From Luteibacter sp. Sphag1AF (GTDB lineage: Bacteria; Pseudomonadota; Gammaproteobacteria; Xanthomonadales; Rhodanobacteraceae): a stretch of 64,000 nt of DNA. Both the position numbers and the translations under genes were made by a program. The stretch lies in NCBI RefSeq assembly GCF_014192715.1, contig NZ_JACHYH010000003.1:310001-374000 (forward strand). Reading direction: 5' to 3'. The notes under the pieces are model-generated. The model did not search any database. It saw nothing but the letters and a program-made list of their open reading frames with translations, and was not told where the DNA came from. Shown in pieces: positions 55,176 to 63,320 of the stretch (the first letter of the stretch is position 1; every line of letters starts with the position of its first letter).

Positions 55176-55891
55176 CAATTGTCGCTCCGGACACTGTGGC
55201 AATCGAACGGGTCGCCAGGCGCCCGTGGAAGGAGAAGCAAAACCAGCGGCGAGGACACCGACGCAGGAGGCACACCCACATTCATCTGCGACAACGCCGC
55301 GCTGATTCGTGCATCGCGATCCGCGCTGCCCGAGGTGTCGAGCAAATCGCTGCGCTCCACGCGACCTGCCGCATCCACCCACAAGGACAACGCCAGACGG
55401 TACGTGCCCGGACGCGTGTGCTCCGAACGGCACAGGGCCATTTCCACGGCGTGCTGCACACGCGAGGCATACGTGCGATCCACAGCGGCACCGGCGTCGT
55501 CTGCGACGCCCCTCCCTTCCCCAGGGGGACGTCCCACTGACGACGCCGGCGCAACCGTGAACGCATCGTGTGACGCGTAACGCGCGACCATGCCCGAGCC
55601 TCCCAGAAGCGCATTCAACGCATCGGCAACGCGATAGCGGCCATGCAACCCGGCGCTGTCACGCCCCTCCACCTGATCGTCATCCACCAGCACTGCGATT
55701 CCCGTCGCTTCGCTATAGGCGCGCAACGCGCTCACCAGCGACTGTGGCGGGATATCAAAATCAACCAGCGCCCCCTGCGCTCCCTCCGCCCGCCTCTCAT
55801 CGAGCGACGGGCGCTGCTCTGCCCCCTGGCATACCGAGCTGGCCAACGCGAGAAGGCCGAGCCATGCGACCGCGCTTCGTGCCACGGCCAT
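55175..55891 (-). CDS. STN-domain signalling protein with TonB C-terminal-like domain
   Basis: The 238-residue exported protein has a signal peptide (MAVARSAVAWLGLLALASSV, cleavage near CQGAEQ). An STN domain follows (about 40-105; VDFDIPPQSLVSALRAYSEA, GIAVLVDDDQVEGRDSAGL, YRVADALNALLGGSGM). After a linker, a domain resembling the TonB C-terminus (about 145-205; YRLALSLWVDAAGRVERSDL) ends the recognisable part. It has no beta-barrel, so it is not a TonB-dependent receptor but a soluble relay like VreA. It is the first gene of the operon; its stop overlaps the ECF start by one base. The STN presumably binds the FecR C-terminus. Confidence 0.85.
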   Translation of the reverse strand: MAVARSAVAWLGLLALASSVCQGAEQRPSLDERRAEGAQGALVDFDIPPQSLVSALRAYSEATGIAVLVDDDQVEGRDSAGLHGRYRVADALNALLGGSGMVARYASHDAFTVAPASSVGRPPGEGRGVADDAGAAVDRTYASRVQHAVEMALCRSEHTRPGTYRLALSLWVDAAGRVERSDLLDTSGSADRDARISAALSQMNVGVPPASVSSPLVLLLLPRAPGDPFDCHSVRSDN

Positions 55892-55951
55892 GTCTTGCCT
55901 GCCTGATCCGTTGGATCTAACCGATGCAGACCCTAAAGCTAGGCCCGCTGC

Positions 55952-55992
55952 ATGACAGGCAAGACGCATTTTTGTGACACGATTTGTGACAC
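55952..55992. promoter_or_regulatory. Pho-box-like TGTCAC/TGTCAT direct repeats in operon promoter region
   Basis: On the minus strand, GTGTCAC occurs twice (55992-55986 and 55980-55974, period 12) and CTGTCAT once 22 bases further (55958-55952). These resemble PhoB half-sites (CTGTCAT, usual period 11). They sit 61-101 bases upstream of the STN gene and also upstream of the divergent small-protein gene at 56070. Confidence 0.4.
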
Positions 55993-56069
55993 TTTCCGCG
56001 CACGTACATGCACGGGCGGAGAGAGTAGGATCGCGCTCGCCGCCCCTCCATGCCACCCGGAACAAGCTG

Positions 56070-56411
56070 ATGCGATCAGGCCCTGCCCTGCTGATGTGCG
56101 CTCTCGCTTTCATGACTGCCACGACGGCAAAAGCGCAGACGACACGTTCGTGTACGGATGTGGAAATCGACGGGCGGCGCGTGCCTTCCTATGACTGCCT
56201 CAGTCAATTGATGACACCACGCGAAACACATGCCGGTGCGCCAGCACTCTCTGCCGACGCTGCGCAGTCGGCCATGTCCAACCGGGCGGGCCTGTATAAC
56301 GCCAGCGCCCTGCAACACCGCATGGGCTCCAACCTGGGCAAGTCGGTATATCCATGGCGACCGGTGGTGTCTTTCCCCACGCCCATCCTGGGCGGCACCA
56401 CGGGCAAATAG
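56070..56411 (+). CDS. Small exported protein, conserved-hypothetical type
   Basis: The 113-residue product has a signal peptide (MRSGPALLMCALAFMTATTA, cleavage after AKAQ). The mature part begins TTRSCTDVEIDGRRVPSYDC, with a Cys pair likely to form a disulphide, then a low-complexity middle and FPTPILGGTTGK at the end. The start at 56070 has AAGCTG upstream, a poor site; longer frames upstream lack a signal. It is divergent from the STN-ECF-FecR genes with which it shares a 178-base promoter region, and next to a TonB-dependent receptor. Function unknown. Confidence 0.65.
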   Translation: MRSGPALLMCALAFMTATTAKAQTTRSCTDVEIDGRRVPSYDCLSQLMTPRETHAGAPALSADAAQSAMSNRAGLYNASALQHRMGSNLGKSVYPWRPVVSFPTPILGGTTGK

Positions 56412-56873
56412 CCTCCGGGCGCATTATCTATTTCGCAATTAATAATGGTCAATTTCGCGATTATTTGCGACCGTGAAATCGGTGCATTTGAAAAGATAAA
56501 AAAAGATCAGATAATCGCTAAACTGTCATTATCGGACGCTAAGGTCGGACTCAGCGTTTAGAGAAACACCCTTCCAGCCACTGGCTGCAAGGCTTTTCCA
56601 GGAAGACTGCTCATTTCGACCCGCTTTCGCCAGCGGGCGCTTTGCCGTGCTCGAAGGGAACGTTTTTTCTTGCGCACTTCGCAATATTTATCGCACCGGA
56701 ATAATCGATATTAATTACGAAGTAATGGTAAGTAAATTCGATATTCGCAATTAAGGGCGGACCTGGAAGAGGCCTTCCGGGGACGGTCTGCATTACGGGG
56801 CAACGGCATGGGGAATGGCCGTCGCGTCCGAAACGATTCCAACAACACCATTAGCTTTCCAGGAAACCAGTCG
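56412..56873 (+). promoter_or_regulatory. Long AT-rich leader of the TonB-dependent receptor gene
   Basis: This 462-base region has a lower GC content than the rest of the window. It carries repeats of the motif TTCGCAATTA or close forms at 56432, 56454 (TTCGCGATTA), 56678 (TTCGCAATat) and 56744, plus ATTAC-GAA-GTAAT (about 56714-56726). No ORF is supported. It probably contains the receptor promoter and regulator sites; a structured 5' leader is possible. Confidence 0.5.
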
Positions 56874-59327
56874 ATGAACCGCAATTCACTCTCGGCCGCG
56901 ATCGCCCTGACCTTGTTCGTTGCCGCCGGTGCCGCTTCGGCCCAGGACACCCAGGCAACCCAGGACGCGACGACCCAGCCGCAACGCGCCAATGTCGCAT
57001 CCACGTCCAATACCACCAACGACAACGCGACCCGCCGCGCTGCCCAGCAAATGAGCGCCGTGCAGGTGAAGGCCAACTCGCTGGCCCTCGGTGGCGGCCT
57101 GATGTCGGTGCAGGATGCGGCCAAGGCCGTGTCGACCGTTTCCCGCGATGCCATCGTGAAGGCAGCGCCAGGCGCCACGTTCGTGCAGGCCATCGACTCG
57201 ATCCCGGGCGTGGTGTCCTCCACGGATGACTACACCGGCCTCAACGATGGCAATGCGACTGTGCGCGGCTTCCCGATGGACGAAATCGGCGTGACGGTGA
57301 ACGGCGCGCCCATCAACGACAGCGGCAGCTACAAGATCTACTCGTCAGAGTACGGCGACACCGAAAACATGGGCGACATCACCGTCCAGCAGGGTTACCC
57401 GGACAACGACACGCCGATCTCGGGCGCGGCCGGTGGCTCCATCGCGTGGGTGACGGTTGATCCGTCGCACAAGGCTGGCCTCGATTTCAGCCAGACCCTG
57501 GGCCAGAACAGCTATCACCGCACCTTCATGCGCCTGAACACCGGCGACCTGGGCCCCGTCCGTTCATGGCTGTCGTACTCCAACAACGAGACGAACCTGT
57601 GGCGTGGCGTCGGCAAGTCGAAGGTCACGAAGGTGGACGGCAAGTCGGTCTGGACTATTGACGACAAGAACTCGATTTCGTTCTCGCTGCAGTACAACCG
57701 TGAGGTCAAGACCAACTACGAGTCGCTGACCAAGGCTCAGGCCCAGACGCAGTACAAGCAGAGCTACCTCGGCACGTACACGCCGGGCAGCACCAGCAGC
57801 AACTTCTACGCGCTGCACCAGAATCCGTTCCGCAACTATCTGGCAAGCGCCGACGGCGAGTTCACGCTGAGCGACAACCTGCGTCTGTCCGTGGTGCCCT
57901 ACTTCCAGTTCGGTACCGGCGGCAGCGGTTCGGGTTCGACGTTCACGGAAAATCCGCTGGCGAACAACAACTACTACAAGTCGGTCAATGTCGATCTCGA
58001 CGGCGACGGCAAGATCAGCGGCACCAAGCTGGTCAACTCTTTCAGCTATTCCAACACGTATCGTCCGGGCATCATCGCCAAGCTCAACCAGGACCTGACC
58101 GACAACAACAGCCTGGAATACGGCGTGTGGTACGAGCGCCCGCGCCAGTCGCAGGGCCAGGACTTCGTGCCGGTGGATGCGAAGACGGGCATCCCGGTCG
58201 ACACGTGGGCCAACACGGTGCTCCTGCGTTACCCCGACGGCTCGGTACAGAAGGCTTACCAGCAGTACACGACGACGACCAACGAGAAGGCATTCATCAC
58301 CGACAACTGGACGCCCAACGACCAGTGGACCTTCTCCGGCAGCCTGGCTTACGTGTGGTCCAAGCGTGATGGCTACGTCGCCGAGTTCCCGAACTCGATC
58401 GGCTCGATCAGCACGACGGGCAAGGTCACCACCACCAACGCCCAGTACGACGCTTCGCCCAATGCCACGTTCCACAAGTTCACCCCGACCGCTGGCGTGA
58501 AGTATCAGCTGGATGCCGAGAACCAGTTCTACTTCGGCATCGGCAAGACCTTCCGCGCTCCGGTCAACGGCGCCATCCTCAGCAACGCGCTGTACGGCAA
58601 TGGCACGGCCAAGGCTTCCCCGCTGCCGAACAAGCCGGAGACCTCCACGACCGCCGACCTCGGCTGGCGTTTCTACGGCGAGCGCTTCTCGGCGAACGTC
58701 GATGCATACGCGTCCAACCTCAACAACAAGCAGATCTCCGGCTACGACCAGGTCACCGGCCTGACCGTCTACACGCAGCTGCCGTCCGTGCACATGCGTG
58801 GCCTGAACGCCGAAGGCAGCTACAAGATCACCGACAACTGGTCCACCTACGCGAACTACAGCTACACCCGTGCGCGCATGCAGGACGACCTCAACTCGCT
58901 GGGCGACGGCATCTACAACACCAAGGGCAAGACGCTGCTCAACGTGCCGAAGAATTCCGGCTACGTGGGCGTCGACTTCAACGAAGGCCCGTTCTGGGCA
59001 TCGCTGAATGCCAAGTACCAGGGTCCGATCTGGGGTGACTGGTCCAACACCGAGCGCGCCGGCGGTTACACCACCGTCAACCTCAGCACCGGCTGGAAGT
59101 TCGGCGACTTCGCCGACTGGTTCCGCAGCCCGTACGTGAAGATCAACCTGTTCAACGTCGGCGACCGCAAGGCGCTGACCTACGCAAGCAACGTGACCGC
59201 GTTCCTTGCCACCAACCCGACCAAGGAAAAAGACGCCAACGGCACCACGCTGTTCGCCTCCGCTCCGTACTACTCGGTCCTGCAGGAACGTACCTTCATG
59301 GTGACCTTCGGCGCATCGTTCTTCTGA
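56874..59327 (+). CDS. TonB-dependent outer-membrane receptor
   Basis: The 817-residue receptor has a signal peptide (MNRNSLSAAIALTLFVAAGA, cleavage near ASAQ) and a Gln/Thr-rich N-terminus with no STN domain. The plug (about 75-190) has VQAIDSIPGVVSSTDDYTGL and GNATVRGFPMDEIGVTVNGA. The 22-strand barrel ends TFMVTFGASFF with terminal Phe. A loop with DLDGDGKIS (about residue 375) resembles a calcium-binding EF loop. Lacking STN, it cannot itself signal through FecR; the separate STN protein may do so. AGGAAA precedes ATG 56874; a start at 56808 would add 22 residues ahead of the signal. The substrate is unknown. Confidence 0.92.
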   Translation: MNRNSLSAAIALTLFVAAGAASAQDTQATQDATTQPQRANVASTSNTTNDNATRRAAQQMSAVQVKANSLALGGGLMSVQDAAKAVSTVSRDAIVKAAPGATFVQAIDSIPGVVSSTDDYTGLNDGNATVRGFPMDEIGVTVNGAPINDSGSYKIYSSEYGDTENMGDITVQQGYPDNDTPISGAAGGSIAWVTVDPSHKAGLDFSQTLGQNSYHRTFMRLNTGDLGPVRSWLSYSNNETNLWRGVGKSKVTKVDGKSVWTIDDKNSISFSLQYNREVKTNYESLTKAQAQTQYKQSYLGTYTPGSTSSNFYALHQNPFRNYLASADGEFTLSDNLRLSVVPYFQFGTGGSGSGSTFTENPLANNNYYKSVNVDLDGDGKISGTKLVNSFSYSNTYRPGIIAKLNQDLTDNNSLEYGVWYERPRQSQGQDFVPVDAKTGIPVDTWANTVLLRYPDGSVQKAYQQYTTTTNEKAFITDNWTPNDQWTFSGSLAYVWSKRDGYVAEFPNSIGSISTTGKVTTTNAQYDASPNATFHKFTPTAGVKYQLDAENQFYFGIGKTFRAPVNGAILSNALYGNGTAKASPLPNKPETSTTADLGWRFYGERFSANVDAYASNLNNKQISGYDQVTGLTVYTQLPSVHMRGLNAEGSYKITDNWSTYANYSYTRARMQDDLNSLGDGIYNTKGKTLLNVPKNSGYVGVDFNEGPFWASLNAKYQGPIWGDWSNTERAGGYTTVNLSTGWKFGDFADWFRSPYVKINLFNVGDRKALTYASNVTAFLATNPTKEKDANGTTLFASAPYYSVLQERTFMVTFGASFF

Positions 59328-59373
59328 TGCCCGGGAGCCCCGGCGTGATATGACCCGGGGCCCTCTGAAAGAC

Positions 59374-59407
59374 AAAAGCCCGCTACCTCATACGTAGCGG
59401 GCTTTTT
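59374..59407 (+). terminator. Rho-independent terminator of the receptor gene
   Basis: AAAGCCCGCTAC, CTCATAC loop, GTAGCGGGCTTT followed by TTTT; 12-bp stem with T run, 47 bases after the receptor stop. Confidence 0.92.
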
Positions 59408-59466
59408 TGTTCTGCTGTGAGGCGACGTTCAAGAACCAGGATCAGCCAGAACGCGCCAGGGGTATC

Positions 59467-59997
59467 TCAGCCCTGCGCCTCTGGTTCCGAGACCACGGGA
59501 ACATGGCGAACCAGACGCGTGGCGAGCTTGTAGGGCTGAGTCACGAAATAGGCGCCAATTGCAATCTGCAGCATATACAGACTCACGGATACTTTGCCTT
59601 CGGCACCGAGCAACGCAAATGCGCTCTTGCCGCCATCCTCCGATAGAGAGATGGCTTTGCCCCACAGAGCCAGCAGGGGAAGGATCGCTTCCTTCAGCCA
59701 CCACAAGCCCATGAGCACACACCCCACCGCGACCAGATCGGTGGCGGAGATTCTTGCATTCCCGATACTTTGCATCCCGGAGGTCAGTACGCGCGACAAA
59801 GGGCTGCTTAGTGCCCATACAATAACGGCGATGACGATAAATACTCCGACGAACACCAGGCCTGACCACGGTGTATCGTCCAGGAAGGAAATCATCGTCC
59901 GTGCGCTGGCAACCAGACTGAATGCCTGAAGCGCGGCAACGCACAACCAGATTGCGAACAACCTGAAGCCAACGGTGAGCAACTGCCTTGCGATCAT
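59467..59997 (-). CDS. Uncharacterised membrane protein, about four segments
   Basis: The 176-residue protein has hydrophobic stretches at about residues 8-31, 44-65, 86-112 and 133-152 (LFAIWLCVAALQAFSLVASA; LVFVGVFIVIAVIVWAL; LVAVGCVLMGLWWLKEAIL; VSLYMLQIAIGAYFV). I recognise no family. The ATG at 59997 is preceded by GGGGGAAAC. It is monocistronic between the receptor and ssb. Confidence 0.72.
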   Translation of the reverse strand: MIARQLLTVGFRLFAIWLCVAALQAFSLVASARTMISFLDDTPWSGLVFVGVFIVIAVIVWALSSPLSRVLTSGMQSIGNARISATDLVAVGCVLMGLWWLKEAILPLLALWGKAISLSEDGGKSAFALLGAEGKVSVSLYMLQIAIGAYFVTQPYKLATRLVRHVPVVSEPEAQG

Positions 59998-60206
59998 GTT
60001 TCCCCCTGGTAATCATCCAATGAAACTGTTTTCGACCCCGTAGCCCGTATGCGCGCCGAGGGGCGGAAGCGAACATCCGCGATCAGCTTTCTTTGCGATA
60101 TGCGAGCCGCACATAGTCGGGGCTCCGGACGTCGCATCGAACCAATTACACGGAGTATCTGGTACGGAGGATACCCCACGTGCCACTCACCCCACCCCAG
60201 GTCGCG

Positions 60207-60240
60207 AAAAAAAGGCCATGGAAATCCATGGCCTTTTATC
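60207..60240 (-). terminator. Rho-independent terminator of ssb
   Basis: Read on the minus strand: AAAAGGCCATGGA, TTT, TCCATGGCCTTTT followed by TTT; about 28 bases past the ssb stop (60269). Confidence 0.88.
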
Positions 60241-60268
60241 AAACGCACAATATGCGAGGTGGTGCGGA

Positions 60269-60868
60269 TCAGAACGGGATATCGTCGTCGTCGAAGCCTT
60301 CGTTGCTGACCGGGGGCGGAGCCTGGCGGGTCGGGCCACCGCGGTCGTTGCCGCCGCGCGACTGGCCGTAGTCGTCGCCGCCGCGGTTGCCGTAGTTGCC
60401 GCCACCGCTGCTGCCACCGGAGCGCTGACCGCCGCCGTAGTTGCCACCACCGCCGCCGCTGCGTGCCTGCTGCGGACGGGCGCCACCCTGACCGCCGCCG
60501 AAGCCGCCACCACCGCCGCCTTCGCCACCCGCGTTGCCGCCGAGCATCTGCATCTCGTTGGCGATGATGTCGGTCGAGAAGCGCTCGACGCCATCCTTGT
60601 CGGTGTACTTGTCGGTGCGCAGCGAGCCTTCGATATAAACCTGACGGCCCTTCTTGAGGTATTCACCCGCGATTTCCGCGAGCTTGCCGAACAGCTTCAC
60701 GCGATGCCACTCGGTGCGTTCCTGCTTTTCGCCGCTCTGCTTGTCGGTCCAGGCCTCGGACGTAGCAATACGCAGGCTGGTGATCGCCGTGCCGCTGCCG
60801 GTGTACCGGGTTTCCGGGTCTGCACCGAGGTTGCCGACGATAATGACTTTATTGATGCCGCGTGCCAT
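60269..60868 (-). CDS. ssb: Single-stranded DNA-binding protein
   Basis: The 199-residue protein has an N-terminal OB fold ([58 protein letters not shown]). A long Gly/Arg/Gln-rich linker (about 115-180) and the acidic tip FDDDDIPF follow, which recruits replication and repair partners. The linker is longer than in E. coli SSB, a usual trait in this group. Confidence 0.97.
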   Translation of the reverse strand: MARGINKVIIVGNLGADPETRYTGSGTAITSLRIATSEAWTDKQSGEKQERTEWHRVKLFGKLAEIAGEYLKKGRQVYIEGSLRTDKYTDKDGVERFSTDIIANEMQMLGGNAGGEGGGGGGFGGGQGGARPQQARSGGGGGNYGGGQRSGGSSGGGNYGNRGGDDYGQSRGGNDRGGPTRQAPPPVSNEGFDDDDIPF

Positions 60869-61146
60869 GGATTTCCCTCGTTTGCTGTCTGGTTCACCGC
60901 GACCCGAAGGACTTGCCGGCGTCGCGTCCGCCCTCTGAGCCAGGGCCCGCCCTGGTTAAGGGTCGGCGGCTGGGCGGATCGGACCGGTCATTTTCCGGTA
61001 TCCGGCACAGGGCTGCAAACCGAAGGAGGGAAACGACCGTGGGATGCGGTCTGCAGATGCTGACACCGGCTGAACCGGCGCGCCAGTGGGTCCTGGATGG
61101 GCCAATGGGGCGGAAAAGCCACGATGCCGTGAGCCCCGCCCGGGCG
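60869..61146. other. Intergenic region between FNR gene and ssb
   Basis: About 278 bases with the ssb promoter to the left. GC-rich short inverted repeats occur, but I see no gene or clear RNA. Confidence 0.4.
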
Positions 61147-61932
61147 TCAGTGGGCCTGGCGCCGGGGCGCGGTCTCGGGTATCAGCGCCACGCCGCACAG
61201 ATCGGCCAGACGGTCAGGACGGACAATTCGCACGGTCTTCCGGCGCACTTCGAGCACGCCATCTTCTTCCATGCGAGTGAACAGGCGGCTGACCGTTTCG
61301 ATGACCAGGCCCAGATAGCTGGCGATGTCCTGGCGGGACATGGTCAGCTTCAGTTCGGCGCTGTCGCGCGACAACCGGCCATGGCGATCCGACAGGCCAT
61401 GAAGGAACAGAGCCAGCCGCTTGATGGCCTGCGGCTTGCCCATCATCACCAGATGGTCCTGGGCCGAACGGACTTCGCTGCCCAATACCGAGGCCAGCTT
61501 GCGGCGCAATGCAGGCGCTTCCTGCGCCATGTCTTCAAGGCGCGCGTAAGACAACTCGCAGACGGTAGTCGATTCCAGCGCTTCGGCCGTGCACGAGTGC
61601 ACGTCTCCCGCAAGCGCGTCGGCGCCCAGCGATTCGCTGGCCAGATGAAAACCCAGAACCTGGGCATCGCCATCCGCACTATCGACGTAAGTCTTTACCG
61701 AGCCGGCTTTGACGACGTACAGCGCGCGCGCAGCGTCACCCTGTCGATACAGAACGGAACCGCGACCGAGGACACGCTTCTGCCGCATGGCGCCATCAAG
61801 GCGAGCAAGCACATCCGCATTCATGCCAGAAGGCAGGCAAAGCTCGTGCAATCCACACGTGGCACAACTGGTGCGCGCGCCGTGCAGGTCAACAACCGCT
61901 GCTTCTGCCTGAGTGTGCATCCCGCTCAACAT
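61147..61932 (-). CDS. fnr: FNR-type oxygen-sensing transcription regulator
   Basis: The 261-residue Crp/FNR family protein has the N-terminal iron-sulphur ligands Cys23, Cys26 and Cys32 (SCATCGLHELC, Cys-x2-Cys-x5-Cys) and a fourth at Cys125 (TTVCELSY), equivalent to Cys122 of E. coli FNR. A cyclic-nucleotide-fold domain leads to the DNA helix with SRQDIASYLGLVIETVSRLF, where E-x-x-S-R matches the FNR recognition of TTGAT half-sites. All four cluster ligands are present, so it should bind [4Fe-4S] and respond to oxygen. The start at 61932 has GGCGGTGG upstream; MHTQ at 61920 is an alternative. The adjacent ompW gene has an FNR-like box. Confidence 0.92.
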   Translation of the reverse strand: MLSGMHTQAEAAVVDLHGARTSCATCGLHELCLPSGMNADVLARLDGAMRQKRVLGRGSVLYRQGDAARALYVVKAGSVKTYVDSADGDAQVLGFHLASESLGADALAGDVHSCTAEALESTTVCELSYARLEDMAQEAPALRRKLASVLGSEVRSAQDHLVMMGKPQAIKRLALFLHGLSDRHGRLSRDSAELKLTMSRQDIASYLGLVIETVSRLFTRMEEDGVLEVRRKTVRIVRPDRLADLCGVALIPETAPRRQAH

Positions 61933-62051
61933 GCCACCGCCTGCGCCCGTGAATCGGGCTGAAAGCACGATATCACGGGCGAGTTCCCCCGGCCCCACCG
62001 CTCGCTGCGGTGAGTTGACGCGGCGAACCGCGCCCTCCCCCTGGGTTGTTG

Positions 62052-62669
62052 TCAGAAGCGGTAGCCGACACTCAGGCCGTAAGCCAGCGGATCAATGCGC
62101 GCCTTGCCGACACGCTCGCCGCCCACCGATACCTTGCTGCGAATCTGGATCCAGCGCAGGTCGGCCGTGACCATCCAGCGGTCGTTGATGTGCACATCAA
62201 CGCCGCCATGAGCCGCGAGGCCCCAGCTGTCCTTGAGCTCAACGTGTGCGCCCGTGAGTGGACCGGTGCCTTTCGCGTCATAGAAGTGCGTGTAGTTCAC
62301 GCCTGCGCCAAGAAAGGGCGACACGCTGGAACCGGGAAGAAAGTGATAGTTGACGCCCACCACAGGCGGCAGTTCGCGCACGCTCACCGCGCGCGCTCCA
62401 TCCAGGCGCACGTCGTGCTTGAACGGCAATGCCGCAAGCACTTCCAGCGACAGCGACGGCGTGAAGAAATATTCAGCACTGAATGTCGGGCGCGTGCTGC
62501 TCCCCACCTTGCTGTTCATACCGGCGAGGCGACCCGAATCGGACACCGGATCAACGGTATGCGCACCGACATGCACGACCCAGTTCTGATCGGATGATGC
62601 GGCGTGCGCCGCGAAGCTGCCAGCCGCAGCACATGCCGCGACGCATGCCATAACGAGATGCTTGTTCAT
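62052..62669 (-). CDS. ompW: OmpW family outer-membrane protein
   Basis: The 205-residue protein has a signal peptide (MNKHLVMACVAACAAAGSFA, cleavage near AHAASS). The eight-stranded barrel pattern of OmpW is visible: NWVVHVGAHTVDPVSDSG, PPVVGVNYHFLPGSSVSPFL, and terminal IDPLAYGLSVGYRF ending in Phe. AGGAAACATC precedes the ATG. It forms a hydrophobic-substrate channel and is FNR-regulated in E. coli. Confidence 0.93.
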   Translation of the reverse strand: MNKHLVMACVAACAAAGSFAAHAASSDQNWVVHVGAHTVDPVSDSGRLAGMNSKVGSSTRPTFSAEYFFTPSLSLEVLAALPFKHDVRLDGARAVSVRELPPVVGVNYHFLPGSSVSPFLGAGVNYTHFYDAKGTGPLTGAHVELKDSWGLAAHGGVDVHINDRWMVTADLRWIQIRSKVSVGGERVGKARIDPLAYGLSVGYRF

Positions 62670-62737
62670 GATGTTTCCTGCACTTGCAGACGCTTGTCTG
62701 GATGGCGAGAAGGCTACCCTTGCGATGTGGTCACGAC

Positions 62738-62751
62738 TTGAGCGAAGTCAA
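62738..62751 (-). promoter_or_regulatory. Candidate FNR box upstream of ompW
   Basis: TTGAGCGAAGTCAA matches the 14-bp FNR consensus TTGAT-N4-ATCAA with one symmetrical change in each half. Its centre is 75 bases upstream of the ompW ATG, compatible with activation at -41.5 if the leader is about 33 bases. Confidence 0.5.
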
Positions 62752-62768
62752 TTTGCAGGTGAATACCG

Positions 62769-63281
62769 CTATTCAAATCGCATGATGACGACGATGCATG
62801 CGTTGGCCTCGCCCGCCTTGATATCGCCAATACGAACGTAGCGAATGCGCACGCCGTAGCTGTCTCCATCTTCGGATGGCTTCCAGACAAGCCCGTTCTG
62901 GTCATTGGGAAAGATGGCCGTGCCGCCGGCCGTCTGTGCCTCGATGGCAACACCGCCAGAGCCACCTGATGCATAGAAAAGCTCTGGATGACCGTCTGCA
63001 TTAGCGGATGCCGCGTTGAAGGTCATGATGATGCGCTCGACACCAAAGCAGCCGGACGTCACGATGGAACGCTCCACCCATTCGGTGGGCGACCCCACGG
63101 ATGGCATGTCGAGTGCGCGTACATCGCCCATGGAGTAAATGACATCGCGCCCCTGATCGAAGCCACAACTTCCCAGAAGGTTACCGCGGACCTGCGCCTC
63201 AATGCGATCGGCATCGGCGTGCAACGGCAGGGTGAATAGCGCCAGCGCGAACGTGGCGATGCCTGAAATCAGATAATTCAA
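62769..63281 (-). CDS. Fimbrial-type exported subunit (type 1 pilin superfamily)
   Basis: The 170-residue exported protein probably starts at TTG 63281: GGGAGAC lies 8 bases before it, and the result is a clean signal peptide NYLISGIATFALALFTLPLH. The ATG at 63311 would give an odd charged leader. The mature body has GNLLGSCGFDQGRDVIYSMG with a first Cys, VTSGCFGVERIIMTFNAASA with a second Cys, and ends with YGVRIRYVRIGDIKAGEANA followed by CIVVIMRFE. This matches the fimbrial chaperone-usher subunit layout. It is downstream of two similar genes in tandem. It carries an extra late Cys. Confidence 0.75.
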   Translation of the reverse strand: MNYLISGIATFALALFTLPLHADADRIEAQVRGNLLGSCGFDQGRDVIYSMGDVRALDMPSVGSPTEWVERSIVTSGCFGVERIIMTFNAASANADGHPELFYASGGSGGVAIEAQTAGGTAIFPNDQNGLVWKPSEDGDSYGVRIRYVRIGDIKAGEANACIVVIMRFE

Positions 63282-63320
63282 TGATGTGTCTCCCTGTGCA
63301 TATCGCGGCATCCGTTGCCG

